Source: Rhodobacterales bacterium
GTDB lineage: Bacteria > Pseudomonadota > Alphaproteobacteria > Rhodobacterales > Rhodobacteraceae
Assembly (NCBI GenBank): GCA_009993005.1
Contig: JAACUH010000071.1
Span: 1 to 64,000 of the forward strand
DNA length: 64,000 nt
Reading direction: 5' to 3'
Positions 27,850-36,716 of this stretch are shown piece after piece. The position numbers and the translations under genes were made by a program. Position 1 is the first letter of the stretch; each line of letters starts with the position of its first letter. The notes under the pieces are model-generated. The model was not told the origin of the DNA. It searched no databases and saw only the letters and a program-made list of their open reading frames with translations.

Positions 27850-27889
27850 ATCTACCGCAGGTGGCCCGAATCTACCGCAGGAGGCCCGG
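27850..27889. repeat. 20-bp direct duplication between pyrE and dnaB
   Basis: ATCTACCGCAGGTGGCCCGA (27850-27869) is followed directly by a copy with two changes (27870-27889). It lies just after the pyrE stop codon. Confidence 0.85.
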
Positions 27890-27902
27890 CGGGCGGCAGA
27901 AA

Positions 27903-28574
27903 TCAGCCCGCCGGCTGCCAGCCGGCCGGGTCGCGCAGATAGGCCTCGACCGCATCCAGCGTCGCCACATCAAAGGTTCCGCCGTCCCGCGCCGCAGACA
28001 CCACATCCCACCAGGTGCACAGATGGATCAGCGTCACGCCCTCTGCCGCCAGCGCCTCAGTCACGCCCTCGAAGATGCCGTAATAAAAGATCACCGAAGT
28101 ATAGGCGCAGGTGGCACCCGTCTCGCGGATCGCATTGACAAAGCTCACCTTCGATCCGCCATCCGTCGCCAGATCCTCGACCAGCAGCACCCGCTGCCCC
28201 TCGGTCATCACCCCTTCGATGCGCGCATTGCGCCCATATCCCTTGGGCTTCTTGCGCACATAGGTCATCGGCAGCGCGAGCCGCTCTGCCACCATCGCGG
28301 CAAAGGGGATGCCCGCCGTCTCGCCGCCCGCGATATTGTCAAAGGCCTCGACCCCCGCCACCCGCATCACCCGCAGCGCCATGAAATCCATCAGGATCGA
28401 CCGGATCCGCGGGTAGGAGATCAGCTTGCGGCAGTCGATATAGGTCGGCGCCTGCTTGCCGCTCGCATGGGTAAAGGGCGTGCGCGCGTTGAAATGCACC
28501 GCGCCCACCTCGAGCAGCATCCGCGCGCTCAGCCGCGCAATCTCGTCATCCGTTGGAAACCCCGATGGGATCAT
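27903..28574 (-). CDS. pyrE: orotate phosphoribosyltransferase
   Basis: 223 residues. PRPP-binding loop [14 protein letters not shown] and the [12 protein letters not shown] block mark PyrE, which converts orotate and PRPP to OMP in pyrimidine synthesis. It follows pyrC on the same strand with 57 bp between them, filled by a dispersed repeat, so co-transcription may be modulated there. Confidence 0.94.
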   Translation of the reverse strand: MIPSGFPTDDEIARLSARMLLEVGAVHFNARTPFTHASGKQAPTYIDCRKLISYPRIRSILMDFMALRVMRVAGVEAFDNIAGGETAGIPFAAMVAERLALPMTYVRKKPKGYGRNARIEGVMTEGQRVLLVEDLATDGGSKVSFVNAIRETGATCAYTSVIFYYGIFEGVTEALAAEGVTLIHLCTWWDVVSAARDGGTFDVATLDAVEAYLRDPAGWQPAG

Positions 28575-28586
28575 GGCGCGCCCCCT

Positions 28587-28625
28587 GACTTCTCTGTGCC
28601 CAAAAATACTCCCGCCGGAGGCTCC
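28587..28625 (-). repeat. dispersed intergenic repeat
   Basis: On the minus strand: GGAGCCTCCGGCGGGAGTAT then TTTTGGGCACAGAGAAGTC, fully between pyrC and pyrE. In this orientation the CTCC-GGAG mini-stem is followed by TATTTTT, so it could act as a weak terminator after pyrC. Confidence 0.88.
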
Positions 28626-28631
28626 GACGGC

Positions 28632-29684
28632 TCAGCCCTCGACCCGCCAGTGCAGCGGAAACCCGGGGTCGAACACCGTCACCGGCCCCTCTGCGGTGGT
28701 GATCTGCGCGGGATAGTCCACCGGCGTGCCCTTGACCAGCGTCACCGTGGCCGCGTTCGGCGTCAGCCCGTAGAACTGCGCGCCGTTGAGCGCCACAAAG
28801 GCCTCGAGCTTGCGCAACCGCCCCGCCACGTCGAACACCTCGGCAAGGCAGGACAGTGTGTTGGGCGCCGAAAACACCCCCGCGCAGCCACAGGGCTGCA
28901 GCTTGGCCGCGTCCACATGCGGCGCCGAATCGGTGCCGAGGAAAAACCGCGGATCACCCGACACCGCCGCCTGCACCAGCGCGATGCGGTGGCTTTCGCG
29001 TTTGGCCACCGGCAGGCAATAGTAATGCGGCCGGATCCCGCCCGCGAGGATATGGTTGCGGTTGATGATCAGGTGATGCGTGGTGATGGTGGCTGCGAGG
29101 TTGCGATGCGTGTCGCGCACGTAATCGACCGCATCCGCCGTCGTCACATGCTCCATCACGATGCGCAGGTCCGGCACCCAGCGGCGGATCGGCCTGAGCA
29201 CCCGGTCGATGAACACCGCCTCGCGGTCAAAGATGTCGATGTCGGGGTCCGTCACCTCGCCATGCACGCAAAGGATCATCCCGATCTCGGCCATCTTTTC
29301 GAGCACCGGGCGGATGCGCTCGAAATCGCGCACGCCCGAGGCCGAATTGGTGGTGGCCCCCGCCGGGTAGAGCTTGGCCGCCACCGCGATGCCTGCCGCA
29401 TGGGCCTGGGCGAGGTCGGCGGGGTCGGTGTCCTCGGTGAGGTAGAGCGTCATCAGCGGGGTGAAATCCGCACCCGCAGGCAGCACCGCACGGATCCGGT
29501 CGCGGTAGGCCGCGGCCTGCGCGCCGGTCACCACGGGTGGCACCAGATTGGGCATCACGATGGCGCGGGCAAAATGCGCCGCGCTCTGCGGGGCGACGGC
29601 CGCCAGCATCGCGTCATCGCGCAGATGCAGGTGCCAGTCGTCGGGGCGGCGGATCGTCAGGCGGGTGAGATTGGCGTCCTTCAT
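28632..29684 (-). CDS. pyrC: dihydroorotase (class II)
   Basis: 350 residues. Zinc ligands in DDWHLHLRD, the carbamylated-Lys region [29 protein letters not shown] and the catalytic Asp in [10 protein letters not shown]. It closes carbamoyl-aspartate to dihydroorotate. The ATG at 29684 gives [18 protein letters not shown], matching the family length. Placed upstream of pyrE as a pyrimidine unit. Confidence 0.95.
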   Translation of the reverse strand: MKDANLTRLTIRRPDDWHLHLRDDAMLAAVAPQSAAHFARAIVMPNLVPPVVTGAQAAAYRDRIRAVLPAGADFTPLMTLYLTEDTDPADLAQAHAAGIAVAAKLYPAGATTNSASGVRDFERIRPVLEKMAEIGMILCVHGEVTDPDIDIFDREAVFIDRVLRPIRRWVPDLRIVMEHVTTADAVDYVRDTHRNLAATITTHHLIINRNHILAGGIRPHYYCLPVAKRESHRIALVQAAVSGDPRFFLGTDSAPHVDAAKLQPCGCAGVFSAPNTLSCLAEVFDVAGRLRKLEAFVALNGAQFYGLTPNAATVTLVKGTPVDYPAQITTAEGPVTVFDPGFPLHWRVEG

Positions 29685-29789
29685 GCGCACCCGATTACAC
29701 CGCCCCGCCGCCAAGGGCCAGAACCACTTGCAGCCGGGGCGCGGCGCGGCGATAGTCTGCGCGTCACGCCGCCCCCGCAGGAGAGCACC

Positions 29790-30071
29790 ATGTTCGGCTT
29801 CATCGCAGCCTTTGTCGCGGGCTTTCTCGCCCCACATGCCGAGGGCCCGCTGGCCCGGCCGCTGGCGTCCGCGATGGGCGACAAGGTGCCGCTCGCGCCC
29901 GGCGAATTGCGGCTCCTGAGCTTCATCCTCGTCATGCTGATCGCGGGGATCGTGGCGGAACTGCTCGACAGCGGGTCTGCCTTCTGGATCATTCTGGGCG
30001 GAGCGCTGGGCTATTTCGCCCTGCGGCTGGTCGCGGCGGCGCAGGCGTTTCTCGAACAGCGCCGCAAATAA
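29790..30071 (+). CDS. small two-helix membrane protein
   Basis: 93 residues: one short hydrophobic segment at the N-terminus ([14 protein letters not shown]) and two more in the second half ([37 protein letters not shown]), ending QRRK. CAGGAG lies 6 nt before the ATG. Unknown function. It is divergent from pyrC. Its final codons form the first unit of a 12-bp tandem array. Confidence 0.72.
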   Translation: MFGFIAAFVAGFLAPHAEGPLARPLASAMGDKVPLAPGELRLLSFILVMLIAGIVAELLDSGSAFWIILGGALGYFALRLVAAAQAFLEQRRK

Positions 30072-30120
30072 CGCCGCAAACAGCGCCGCAAACAGGGCCG
30101 CAAACAGGGCCGCAAACAAG
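30061..30120. repeat. 12-bp tandem array grown from a gene 3' end
   Basis: Five units of the form GCCGCAAACAGG (30061-30072, 30073-30084, 30085-30096, 30097-30108, 30109-30120). The first unit contains the last codons and TAA of the gene at 29790, and the last ends 9 bp before the next ATG. Confidence 0.9.
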
Positions 30121-30129
30121 GAAGCGACC

Positions 30130-30744
30130 ATGCAGATTTCCCGGGTTTTCATCCTGGCCTGTGCGCTGACGGCCGCATCGCAGGCGGTCTGGGCCGATTG
30201 CCGGACGGCGGCCGATCTGGGGCGCGGCGTGGTCGTGGGCTATGGCAATGGCGATGTGAACATCCTGCAACGGCGCTCCGACGGCTATATCATGGTCGAT
30301 GAACAGCCCGCCTCCGGCGTCGCGTTGCGCCTGCGCGCGCATCGCGGGCTCTATTTCGTCGAGGAATACGAGCCGGGCCCCGACGGCGCGCCGCTGGCCG
30401 GCACCTATACACGGATCGACTTTGACGAAGACCCCGCAACGCTGCCCACACCGGTGCCGGGCGCCAGTTGGGACGGGCGCACGCGGATCGTGTCCGCCGA
30501 CGGATCCGGGCGCGACGAAAGGGCGAGCTACCGCTTTGCCGCGGCTGACCCGATCGTGCTGTCCGGATGCAGCTATGACGTCGTGCGGGTGGATGTGCGC
30601 TATGACTGGGGCGATCAGGGCGGCATGTCGCTGATCTATGCCTATCTGCCCGCGCTGGGCAGTGCGGTGCTGATCTCGAGCCAGGTTGACGGCAGCGCCT
30701 TGCGCGTGGCGCAGCCGGTCACGCTCGCGCTCGTCAGCAAATAG
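30130..30744 (+). CDS. exported protein of unknown function
   Basis: 204 residues with a clear Sec signal peptide ([22 protein letters not shown], cleavage after VWA). The mature part has two Cys residues (DCRTA and SGCSYD), possibly a disulfide, and a mixed beta-rich sequence. No family is recognised. It lies 58 bp after the small membrane protein gene, separated from it by a 12-bp array, and meets the convergent gene at 30748. Confidence 0.72.
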   Translation: MQISRVFILACALTAASQAVWADCRTAADLGRGVVVGYGNGDVNILQRRSDGYIMVDEQPASGVALRLRAHRGLYFVEEYEPGPDGAPLAGTYTRIDFDEDPATLPTPVPGASWDGRTRIVSADGSGRDERASYRFAAADPIVLSGCSYDVVRVDVRYDWGDQGGMSLIYAYLPALGSAVLISSQVDGSALRVAQPVTLALVSK

Positions 30745-30747
30745 CGC

Positions 30748-31728
30748 CTATTCGGCGGCGGCGTGGGGCCGGGGCTGGGACTGAGGCTGGGGCAGAGGCT
30801 GGCCGAGGTCGGACAGTTTCGCCGCGAAATAGGCCTGGTCGCGGGTGGTGACGCCATGCCGGCACACCCGCGCGGCAAGGCCGGGGCGGCCCGCTGTCTC
30901 GGCCTTTTTCAGCAACATCCGCAGATAGGGAACCGAGGCGCGCCGCGCGCGCCACAGGCGGGCGAATGCCAGCCGCGACAGGCTGCCGTCCATCAGTGCC
31001 GCGATCATCGCGGCGCTGACCTGCATCGCATCCAGCATCTGGTCGGTGCGGGCCCCGCTGAGCGGGCAGGGCAGCGCGGTGACATTGGACCGGCGGAACA
31101 GCGCGGCATGCATCGCGTCGAGCGCATGCGCCGGGTCATAGGCGACAAAACCGGCCTGCGCCGCCTCGATCATGTCGGGGGCAAAGCCATAGCGCGTGGT
31201 GAAATCGCGCCTGCGGTCGGCGATGAAACGCCGGTCCCAGCCCGCAACCGCCGGGTCGAGCGTCGCCTGCGGGCGCAGGGCGAGCACCTGCGCGCCCGGC
31301 GCCGCCACGCAAAAGGCCGCCGCCGCATAGCCGGCAGATCCCGCGCCAAAGAACCCGACGCGGTCGAAATCCTCGAAAAACCCGTCGTCGATCAGCCTGT
31401 CGAAATAGCCATAGACCGCCGGTTCGCGAAACCAGGTGTCGCCGTCGCTCACCAGCGCCAGCAGCGACCAGCCGTGCTGCGCCACGAGGTCGAGCCCGCG
31501 CGGCTGGTTCTGCGGGTGGCGCGCGATGCTCTCGCGCGTCTCGAACGTGACCAGAAGGCGCGGCCCGGCGTCGATGAACAGCACCGAATGGCTGCCCCCC
31601 AGCTTTTCGAAATAGCCGTGGCGATCACCCATCGCGTCGAGCCGCTGGCACCAGTCCTGCTTGGACAACCCGCTCAGGTCGCAGGAAAGGTCGTCCTTCA
31701 GGTCTGCCGGAACTTGGGTCATCGTCAC
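30748..31728 (-). CDS. conserved Rhodobacterales protein, alpha/beta-hydrolase-like
   Basis: 326 residues. The central GFFGAGSAGYAAAAFCVAAPGA looks like a nucleophile-elbow or glycine-rich turn, with FIDAGPRLLVTFET before and ATLDPAVAGWDRRF after. I recognise the sequence type from many Rhodobacterales genomes, where it is sometimes labelled phosphoadenosine phosphosulfate reductase; nothing here supports that label (no Cys pair, no PAPS motif). Pro/Gln-rich tail. Function unknown. Confidence 0.7.
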   Translation of the reverse strand: MTMTQVPADLKDDLSCDLSGLSKQDWCQRLDAMGDRHGYFEKLGGSHSVLFIDAGPRLLVTFETRESIARHPQNQPRGLDLVAQHGWSLLALVSDGDTWFREPAVYGYFDRLIDDGFFEDFDRVGFFGAGSAGYAAAAFCVAAPGAQVLALRPQATLDPAVAGWDRRFIADRRRDFTTRYGFAPDMIEAAQAGFVAYDPAHALDAMHAALFRRSNVTALPCPLSGARTDQMLDAMQVSAAMIAALMDGSLSRLAFARLWRARRASVPYLRMLLKKAETAGRPGLAARVCRHGVTTRDQAYFAAKLSDLGQPLPQPQSQPRPHAAAE

Positions 31729-31840
31729 TCGTCTCGCTCTTGTGGTAATGACACCTTGCCGCTGTATTTGGGCGAAATTGGGCTTTTGCCGCGCCCCTTT
31801 TAAGCCTTCTGCAGATCGCCCCCCGCGACCGGTCCGCGTG

Positions 31841-33064
31841 TCAGAAAAACGCCTGCAAGCCCGTCTGCGCGCGGCCGAGGATCAGCGCATGCACGTCATG
31901 CGTGCCCTCGTAGGTGTTGACGGTCTCGAGGTTGATCATGTGGCGCATCACCGGGAATGCGTCCGAAATGCCGTTTCCGCCATGCATGTCACGCGCGGCG
32001 CGGGCGGCGTCCAGCGCCTTGCCGCAATTGTTGCGCTTGATCAGGCTGATCATCTCGGGCGCTGCCCGCCCCGCCTCCATCAGCCGGCCCACCTGCAACG
32101 CGCCCATCAGGCCCAGGCTGATGTCGGTCTGCATGTCGGCCAGTTTCTTCTGGAATAGCTGCGTCTGCGCCAGCGGCCGGCCGAACTGCCTGCGGTCGAG
32201 CCCGTATTGGCGCGCGGCGTGCCAGCAGGCCTCGGCCGCGCCCATCACGCCCCAGGCGATGCCATAGCGCGCCCGGTTGAGGCAGCCGAACGGGCCCTTG
32301 AGCCCCTCGACACCGGGCAAGAGCGCCTCTTCGCCCACCGCCACATCGCGCAGCACGATCTCGCCCGTGACCGAGGCGCGCAGCGACAGCTTGCCACCGA
32401 TCCTCGGCGCGCTCAGCCCCGGCATGCCCTTGTCGAGCACAAAGCCGCGGATCCTGCCACCATGCGCCTCTGATTTCGCCCAGACCACGAAGACATCGGC
32501 GATGGGCGCGTTCGAGATCCACATCTTGGCGCCGTTCAGGACATAGCCATCAGCGGTCTTGCGCGCGACGGTCTTCATCCCGCCGGGGTCAGAGCCGGCA
32601 TCGGGCTCGGTCAGGCCGAAACAGCCGATAAGCCGGCCGGCGGCGAGACCGGGGAGGTATTTGCGCCGCTGCGCGTCCGACCCGTAGGCGTGGATCGGAT
32701 ACATCACCAGGCTCGACTGCACCGACATCATCGACCGATAGCCCGAATCGACCCGCTCGACCTCGCGCGCGATCAGGCCATAGGTGACATAGCCCGCGCC
32801 CAGCCCGCCGAATTCTTCGGGGATCGTCGTGCCCAGGAGCCCGGCCGCGCCCATCTCGGCAAAGATGGCGGGGTCGGTCGCCTCGTCGCGATAGGCCTGC
32901 GTCACGCGGGGCGCGAGGCGGTCCTGCGCAAAGACGCGCGCGGCGTCGCGCAACATCCGCTCATCCTCGGACAACAGGTCCTCGAGGCGCAGCGCATCGG
33001 CCCAGTCGAAGGGGCCGAGGTCGGGGCCAAAGCCCGCGCTGGCAATCGGGGTGGTCGCGTTCAT
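31841..33064 (-). CDS. gcdH: glutaryl-CoA dehydrogenase-like acyl-CoA dehydrogenase
   Basis: 407 residues from the ATG at 33064 (GGGAG 8 nt upstream). Seen: [17 protein letters not shown] and [20 protein letters not shown]-contact blocks, [19 protein letters not shown], and the catalytic Glu in [17 protein letters not shown]. The spacing and [12 protein letters not shown] match glutaryl-CoA dehydrogenases, which act in lysine/tryptophan breakdown. It is divergent from the moxR gene across a 15-bp tandem array. Confidence 0.9.
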   Translation of the reverse strand: MNATTPIASAGFGPDLGPFDWADALRLEDLLSEDERMLRDAARVFAQDRLAPRVTQAYRDEATDPAIFAEMGAAGLLGTTIPEEFGGLGAGYVTYGLIAREVERVDSGYRSMMSVQSSLVMYPIHAYGSDAQRRKYLPGLAAGRLIGCFGLTEPDAGSDPGGMKTVARKTADGYVLNGAKMWISNAPIADVFVVWAKSEAHGGRIRGFVLDKGMPGLSAPRIGGKLSLRASVTGEIVLRDVAVGEEALLPGVEGLKGPFGCLNRARYGIAWGVMGAAEACWHAARQYGLDRRQFGRPLAQTQLFQKKLADMQTDISLGLMGALQVGRLMEAGRAAPEMISLIKRNNCGKALDAARAARDMHGGNGISDAFPVMRHMINLETVNTYEGTHDVHALILGRAQTGLQAFF

Positions 33065-33139
33065 CGGATCGTCTCCCGCCATGGTCCGCATCAGAGGTAA
33101 CGCCAAAGCCCGCCGGCATCAATGCCGCCCCGGCCATGG

Positions 33140-33244
33140 GCCGCGCCGCTTGACGCCGCGCCGCTTGACGCCGCGCCGCTTGACGCCGCGCCGCTTGACG
33201 CCGCGCCGCTTGACGCCGCGCCGCTTGACGCCGCGCCGCTTGAC
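33140..33244. repeat. 15-bp tandem array in divergent promoter region
   Basis: Seven perfect copies of GCCGCGCCGCTTGAC (33140-33244), directly adjoining, no spacers. It lies between gcdH (minus) and moxR (plus), 56 bp before the moxR ATG. Each unit carries TTGAC, close to a -35 element. Confidence 0.95.
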
Positions 33245-33300
33245 CTTGACGGCGCGCGGCGCACATGCAGCTTTGGGGCGGCAGAGGGGGAGCGCAGCGC

Positions 33301-34203
33301 ATGCAGTTCGACAGCATCGAGGCCGTGCAAGGGGCATTGGGAGCGCAGGGCTATGTCTGCGACCGGGCGCTGGCGACGGTGGTCTTTCTCGCGCTGCGGC
33401 TGGGCCGCCCTCTGTTTCTCGAGGGTGAGGCCGGCACCGGCAAGACCGAGATCGCCAAGGCCATCGGCGCGGCCCTGGGCCGCCGCCTGATCCGGTTGCA
33501 ATGCTATGAGGGGCTCGACGCCGCCAGCGCCGTCTATGAATGGAACTTTGCCGCCCAGATGATCGCGATCCGCGCCGCCGAAGCGGGCGGCGGGGCCGAC
33601 CGCGAGGCGCTCACGACCGAGATGTTCACCGAACGCTTTCTGGTCGAACGCCCGCTCTTGCAGGCGATGCGCCCTCAGCCCGGCGGTGCGCCGGTGCTGC
33701 TGATCGACGAGATCGACCGCACCGACGAACCCTTCGAGGCCTTTTTGCTCGAGGCGCTGAGCGATTTCCAGGTGACGATCCCCGAGCTTGGCACGATCCG
33801 CGCCGCGCAGGTGCCGATCGTCGTGCTGACCTCCAACCGCACCCGCGAGGTGCATGACGCGATCAAGCGGCGCTGCCTCTACCATTGGGTCGATTACCCC
33901 GATTTCGACCGCGAGATGGCGGTGTTGCAGGCCCGCGTGCCCGAAGCGTCTGAGGCGCTGTCGCGCGAGGTGGTGGCCTTTGTGCAGCGCCTGCGCCGCG
34001 AGGACCTGTTCAAGCGTCCGGGCATCGCCGAGACCATCGACTGGGCGAAATGCCTGCTCGCGCTCGATGTCGTGGCCCTGTCGCCCGGGGTGATCGCCGA
34101 CACGCTGGGCGCCATCCTGAAATATCAGGACGATATCCAGAAACTCCAGCAGTCCGAGGCGAAACGCCTGCTCGATGCCGCGCGGGCCGATCTGGCGGAT
34201 TAG
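33301..34203 (+). CDS. coxD: MoxR-family AAA ATPase, CoxD-like
   Basis: 300 residues. Walker A GEAGTGKT at residues 42-49, Walker B VLLIDEIDR, and sensor-1 VLTSNRTREVHDA. MoxR ATPases act with a VWA-domain partner to mature metalloenzymes; in CO dehydrogenase clusters CoxD/CoxE assemble the Mo active site. Its partner coxE lies 645 bp downstream, separated by one inserted secreted-protein gene. The ATG at 33301 is chosen over an upstream one at 33265 because the earlier codons are not family-like. Confidence 0.85.
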   Translation: MQFDSIEAVQGALGAQGYVCDRALATVVFLALRLGRPLFLEGEAGTGKTEIAKAIGAALGRRLIRLQCYEGLDAASAVYEWNFAAQMIAIRAAEAGGGADREALTTEMFTERFLVERPLLQAMRPQPGGAPVLLIDEIDRTDEPFEAFLLEALSDFQVTIPELGTIRAAQVPIVVLTSNRTREVHDAIKRRCLYHWVDYPDFDREMAVLQARVPEASEALSREVVAFVQRLRREDLFKRPGIAETIDWAKCLLALDVVALSPGVIADTLGAILKYQDDIQKLQQSEAKRLLDAARADLAD

Positions 34204-34356
34204 GCGCCCGCGGTCTTCTTCTGTGGCATTCCGGTATGGCAAACCCGACTTGATATCCGATAGCATTCAAATTTTCTTGACAGAAGCAGGTCGGCGGAAT
34301 GACGCTGTTATCGTCAAAACGGCCGGGAAGGGTCGTCATTTCAAGGAGACACATTG

Positions 34357-34824
34357 ATGATCAAGAAAACGCTTGCCGCTCTCGTGGCAATCGCTGCGCT
34401 TGCCGCGGCACCCGCGGTGGCCTGCCCCGACTGGCAGGGCGCCCCTCATTTCGGCCAGATCAACCTCAACGCAGGTTTCACCCCCGACCCCTATGTGCGC
34501 AACGTCACGGCGGGCGGGACCATCAACATGCAGCGATGCTTCAACGGGGGCTATTCGGGCTTCGTGACAACGCGGCCGGACTTTGACCTCTACTGGAACG
34601 GCTCGTCGAACCAGATCACCATCGCAGTGGAATCCAATGCCGATGCGATCCTGCTGGTCAATGCCCCCGATGGGTCCTGGCATTACAGCGACGACTATCG
34701 CGGCACCAATCCGGCGATCACATTCTTCAATCCGCAGCAGGGTCTTTATGACATCTGGATCGGGTCCTACGACGGGTCGCGCCGCAACCCCGCGCGGCTG
34801 ATCTTTACCGAGTTCAACTACTGA
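34357..34824 (+). CDS. secreted protein of unknown function inside the cox cluster
   Basis: 155 residues: signal peptide ending AAPAVA, then a mature domain starting CPDW with LVNAPDGSWHYSDDY and a C-terminal GLYDIWIGSYDG block. I recognise this as a small beta-rich domain found singly or fused in alphaproteobacterial exported proteins; role unknown. AAGGAG lies 8 nt before the ATG at 34357. The upstream region (34204-34356) is AT-richer than the surroundings and has TTGACA at 34277, so it may have its own promoter. It splits the usual moxR-coxE pair. Confidence 0.78.
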   Translation: MIKKTLAALVAIAALAAAPAVACPDWQGAPHFGQINLNAGFTPDPYVRNVTAGGTINMQRCFNGGYSGFVTTRPDFDLYWNGSSNQITIAVESNADAILLVNAPDGSWHYSDDYRGTNPAITFFNPQQGLYDIWIGSYDGSRRNPARLIFTEFNY

Positions 34825-34847
34825 GCCATCGCAGGGGGCGCGTCGGA

Positions 34848-36131
34848 TTGGCCCAATACGCGCCCCTTGTCCTGCCCGATGACGGCAAACTCGCCGACAA
34901 TATCACCCATTTCGCCCGCGCGCTGCGCCGCGCCGGGCTGCCGCTGGGAACCGGGCGGATCATGGATGCCCTGCGCGCGGTCGAGGTGGCGGGCTTTACC
35001 AGCCGCACCGATTTCTACTGGACGCTCCACGCCTGTTTCGTGACCCGCCCCGAACACCGCGCCACCTTTGCGCAGGTCTTTCGCCTGTTCTGGCGCGATC
35101 CGGCCTTTCTCGAACACATGATGTCGCTCTTGCTGCCGACCCTGCGCGGCACCCAGGACGAGACCCCAGCGCAGCCCGCCGAAAAGCGCGCGGCGCAGGC
35201 GCTGCTCGACGGGGCGGCGCCCGATCTGCCGCCACCCGCCGACAACGGCCTGTCCGAGATCGAGATCGACGCCCGCCAGACCGCCTCGGACGAGGAACGC
35301 CTGCGCCAGCTCGACTTTGAACAGATGAGCGCCGACGAGATGGCGCAGGCCCGTCGCATCCTCGCCCGGATGACGCTGCCGGTGCCGCCGCTCGCCAGCC
35401 GCCGGACCGAGGCGTGCGCCGGCCCGTTGCCGGACTGGCGCCGCACGCTGCGCCAGGCCTTGCGGCAGGGCGGCGAGATTCGCAGCTTTGCCACGCGCCG
35501 CCGCCGCACCCGCCGGCCCAACCTTGTCGTGCTGTGTGACATCTCCGGCTCGATGAGCCAGTATTCCCGTGCCGTGCTGCATTTCGTGCATGCGCTCAGC
35601 CAGTCGCGCGGCCAGGGTCGGGGCCAGGGTCGGGGTCAGGGCTGGGGGCAGGTCCATGCCTTTACCTTCGGCACGCGGCTCACCAATATCACCCGCCATC
35701 TGGCGACCCGCGACGTGGACGCGGCCCTGGCCGCCGCGGGGGCCGAGGCGCAGGACTGGTCCGGTGGCACCCGGATCGGCGCCTGCCTCGCGACCTTCAA
35801 CCGCGACTGGTCGCGCCGGGTGCTGGGGCAGGGCGCGGTGGTGCTGCTCATCACCGACGGGCTTGAGCGCGACAGCGACGGCGCGCTGGGCGCGGCGATG
35901 CAGCGGCTGCGGCTGTCGGCCCGGCAGGTGATCTGGCTGAACCCGCTGTTGCGCTGGGACGGTTTCGCACCGCGCGCGCGCGGGATCGCGCAGATGCTGC
36001 CGCATGTCACCAGCTTTCGTGCCGGGCACAACATCGCCTCGCTTGCCGGTCTGGCCGGGGCGCTGTCGGGCGCGGATAGGGGTGACCAAAAGGCCCGGCT
36101 GATGGCGCGTCTCGCCGGAGACCGAGCCTGA
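34848..36131 (+). CDS. coxE: VWA-domain protein, CoxE-like
   Basis: 427 residues, TTG start. The N-terminal helical region (FARALRRAGLPLGTGR) and a C-terminal von Willebrand A domain with MIDAS motif DISGSMS (Asp231), later SGGTRIG and ITDGLE. With CoxD it is thought to load or activate the Mo-Cu/Mo hydroxylase. An in-frame 12-bp repeat at 35610-35645 inserts GQGRGQGRGQGWGQ within the VWA domain, just after its first helix, probably a surface loop. Confidence 0.86.
   Translation: MAQYAPLVLPDDGKLADNITHFARALRRAGLPLGTGRIMDALRAVEVAGFTSRTDFYWTLHACFVTRPEHRATFAQVFRLFWRDPAFLEHMMSLLLPTLRGTQDETPAQPAEKRAAQALLDGAAPDLPPPADNGLSEIEIDARQTASDEERLRQLDFEQMSADEMAQARRILARMTLPVPPLASRRTEACAGPLPDWRRTLRQALRQGGEIRSFATRRRRTRRPNLVVLCDISGSMSQYSRAVLHFVHALSQSRGQGRGQGRGQGWGQVHAFTFGTRLTNITRHLATRDVDAALAAAGAEAQDWSGGTRIGACLATFNRDWSRRVLGQGAVVLLITDGLERDSDGALGAAMQRLRLSARQVIWLNPLLRWDGFAPRARGIAQMLPHVTSFRAGHNIASLAGLAGALSGADRGDQKARLMARLAGDRA
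35610..35645. repeat. 12-bp tandem repeat inside coxE
   Basis: Two exact copies of GGCCAGGGTCGG and a third diverged copy, encoding Gly-Gln-Gly-Arg repeats. Units of 12 bp keep the reading frame. Confidence 0.85.
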
Positions 36132-36254
36132 TCTGAGCGTTGTTTTGCCTGGCAGCCTGCGCGCCCTCACCTGTCGCACAAGACCAATGTCGCGCTGCCG
36201 TCCGACCACCCCGGTCGGGCGCCGTTTGGCTGCGCACAGACAAAAGGTCGTCCG

Positions 36255-36564
36255 ATGCCCCGTATTCCCTGTCGCACCTCGACCGCTCCCTTCGCCACGG
36301 TCTCGCTCCTGTTGCCGCATGTGACCCTGGTGAGCAAGGCGCGCGCAGGAGGTCGTGGCGCTCTGCCTCGCCCTGTCCGACCGGCGCGCGGAATCGGTGG
36401 CGCTGGCGCTGACCGTGACCTTTGGCATCCGGCCCGGGAACCTTGTGGTGCAAGGCCATGGCGCGGCGTTCCTCAAGATCGAGACGCAGGCGGCCGAGGA
36501 CCGCAACCGCCGCGCCCGGGTGCGCCGCACCACCCCGCTGCTGCGCCAGATCGCGGCGAACTGA
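36255..36564 (+). pseudogene. possible small frameshifted gene between coxE and the IS element
   Basis: Two adjacent frames with high third-position GC meet near 36340. The first runs from ATG 36255 (MPRIPCRTSTAPFATVSLLL...), the second continues as AQEVVALCLALSDRRAESVALAL... to a TGA at 36564. Read together they give about 103 residues. Neither half is recognised. It could be a decayed gene disrupted by one indel, or chance open frame in GC-rich DNA. Confidence 0.3.
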
Positions 36565-36610
36565 CCTGCACGGCGGGCAGCGCGCCTTCGGGTCCGCAGC
36601 CCGTCGCCGG

Positions 36611-36630
36611 CATCTTTTGGCCAAAAATAT
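36611..36630 (-). repeat. left half of a dispersed repeat copy split by the IS element
   Basis: CATCTTTTGGCC then AAAAATAT (36623-36630, the left target duplicate). Joined across the element to 38716 onward (AAAAATAT then CCTCGCCGAAGG) it rebuilds one reverse-oriented copy of the dispersed repeat (variant ending TTGGCCAAAAGATG). Confidence 0.85.
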
Positions 36631-36716
36631 GGGAATTATATACTTAACTAGCCAAAAATAGCTTGATGGCGCTGCACATAATGGCTAGTTTAATCCCAAA
36701 AGCAGGGATTTAGTCT

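Noticed and set aside
26160-30071. A very long open frame on the plus strand opposite dnaB, pyrE and pyrC
   Set aside because: It is the antisense shadow of three clear minus-strand genes in high-GC DNA; the product is rich in His/Arg and has no family likeness. Only its final part, from 29790, is a separate real gene.
30748-31728. Phosphoadenosine phosphosulfate reductase
   Set aside because: Such a label is attached to similar proteins, but there is no PAPS loop or catalytic ECGIH-type Cys; the genuine enzyme is at 49586.
33140-33244. CRISPR-like array
   Set aside because: The 15-bp units adjoin with no spacers between them and no cas genes are nearby.
34277-34310. Full sigma-70 promoter before the secreted-protein gene
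   Set aside because: TTGACA is present, but no acceptable -10 hexamer occurs at 16-18 bp spacing.
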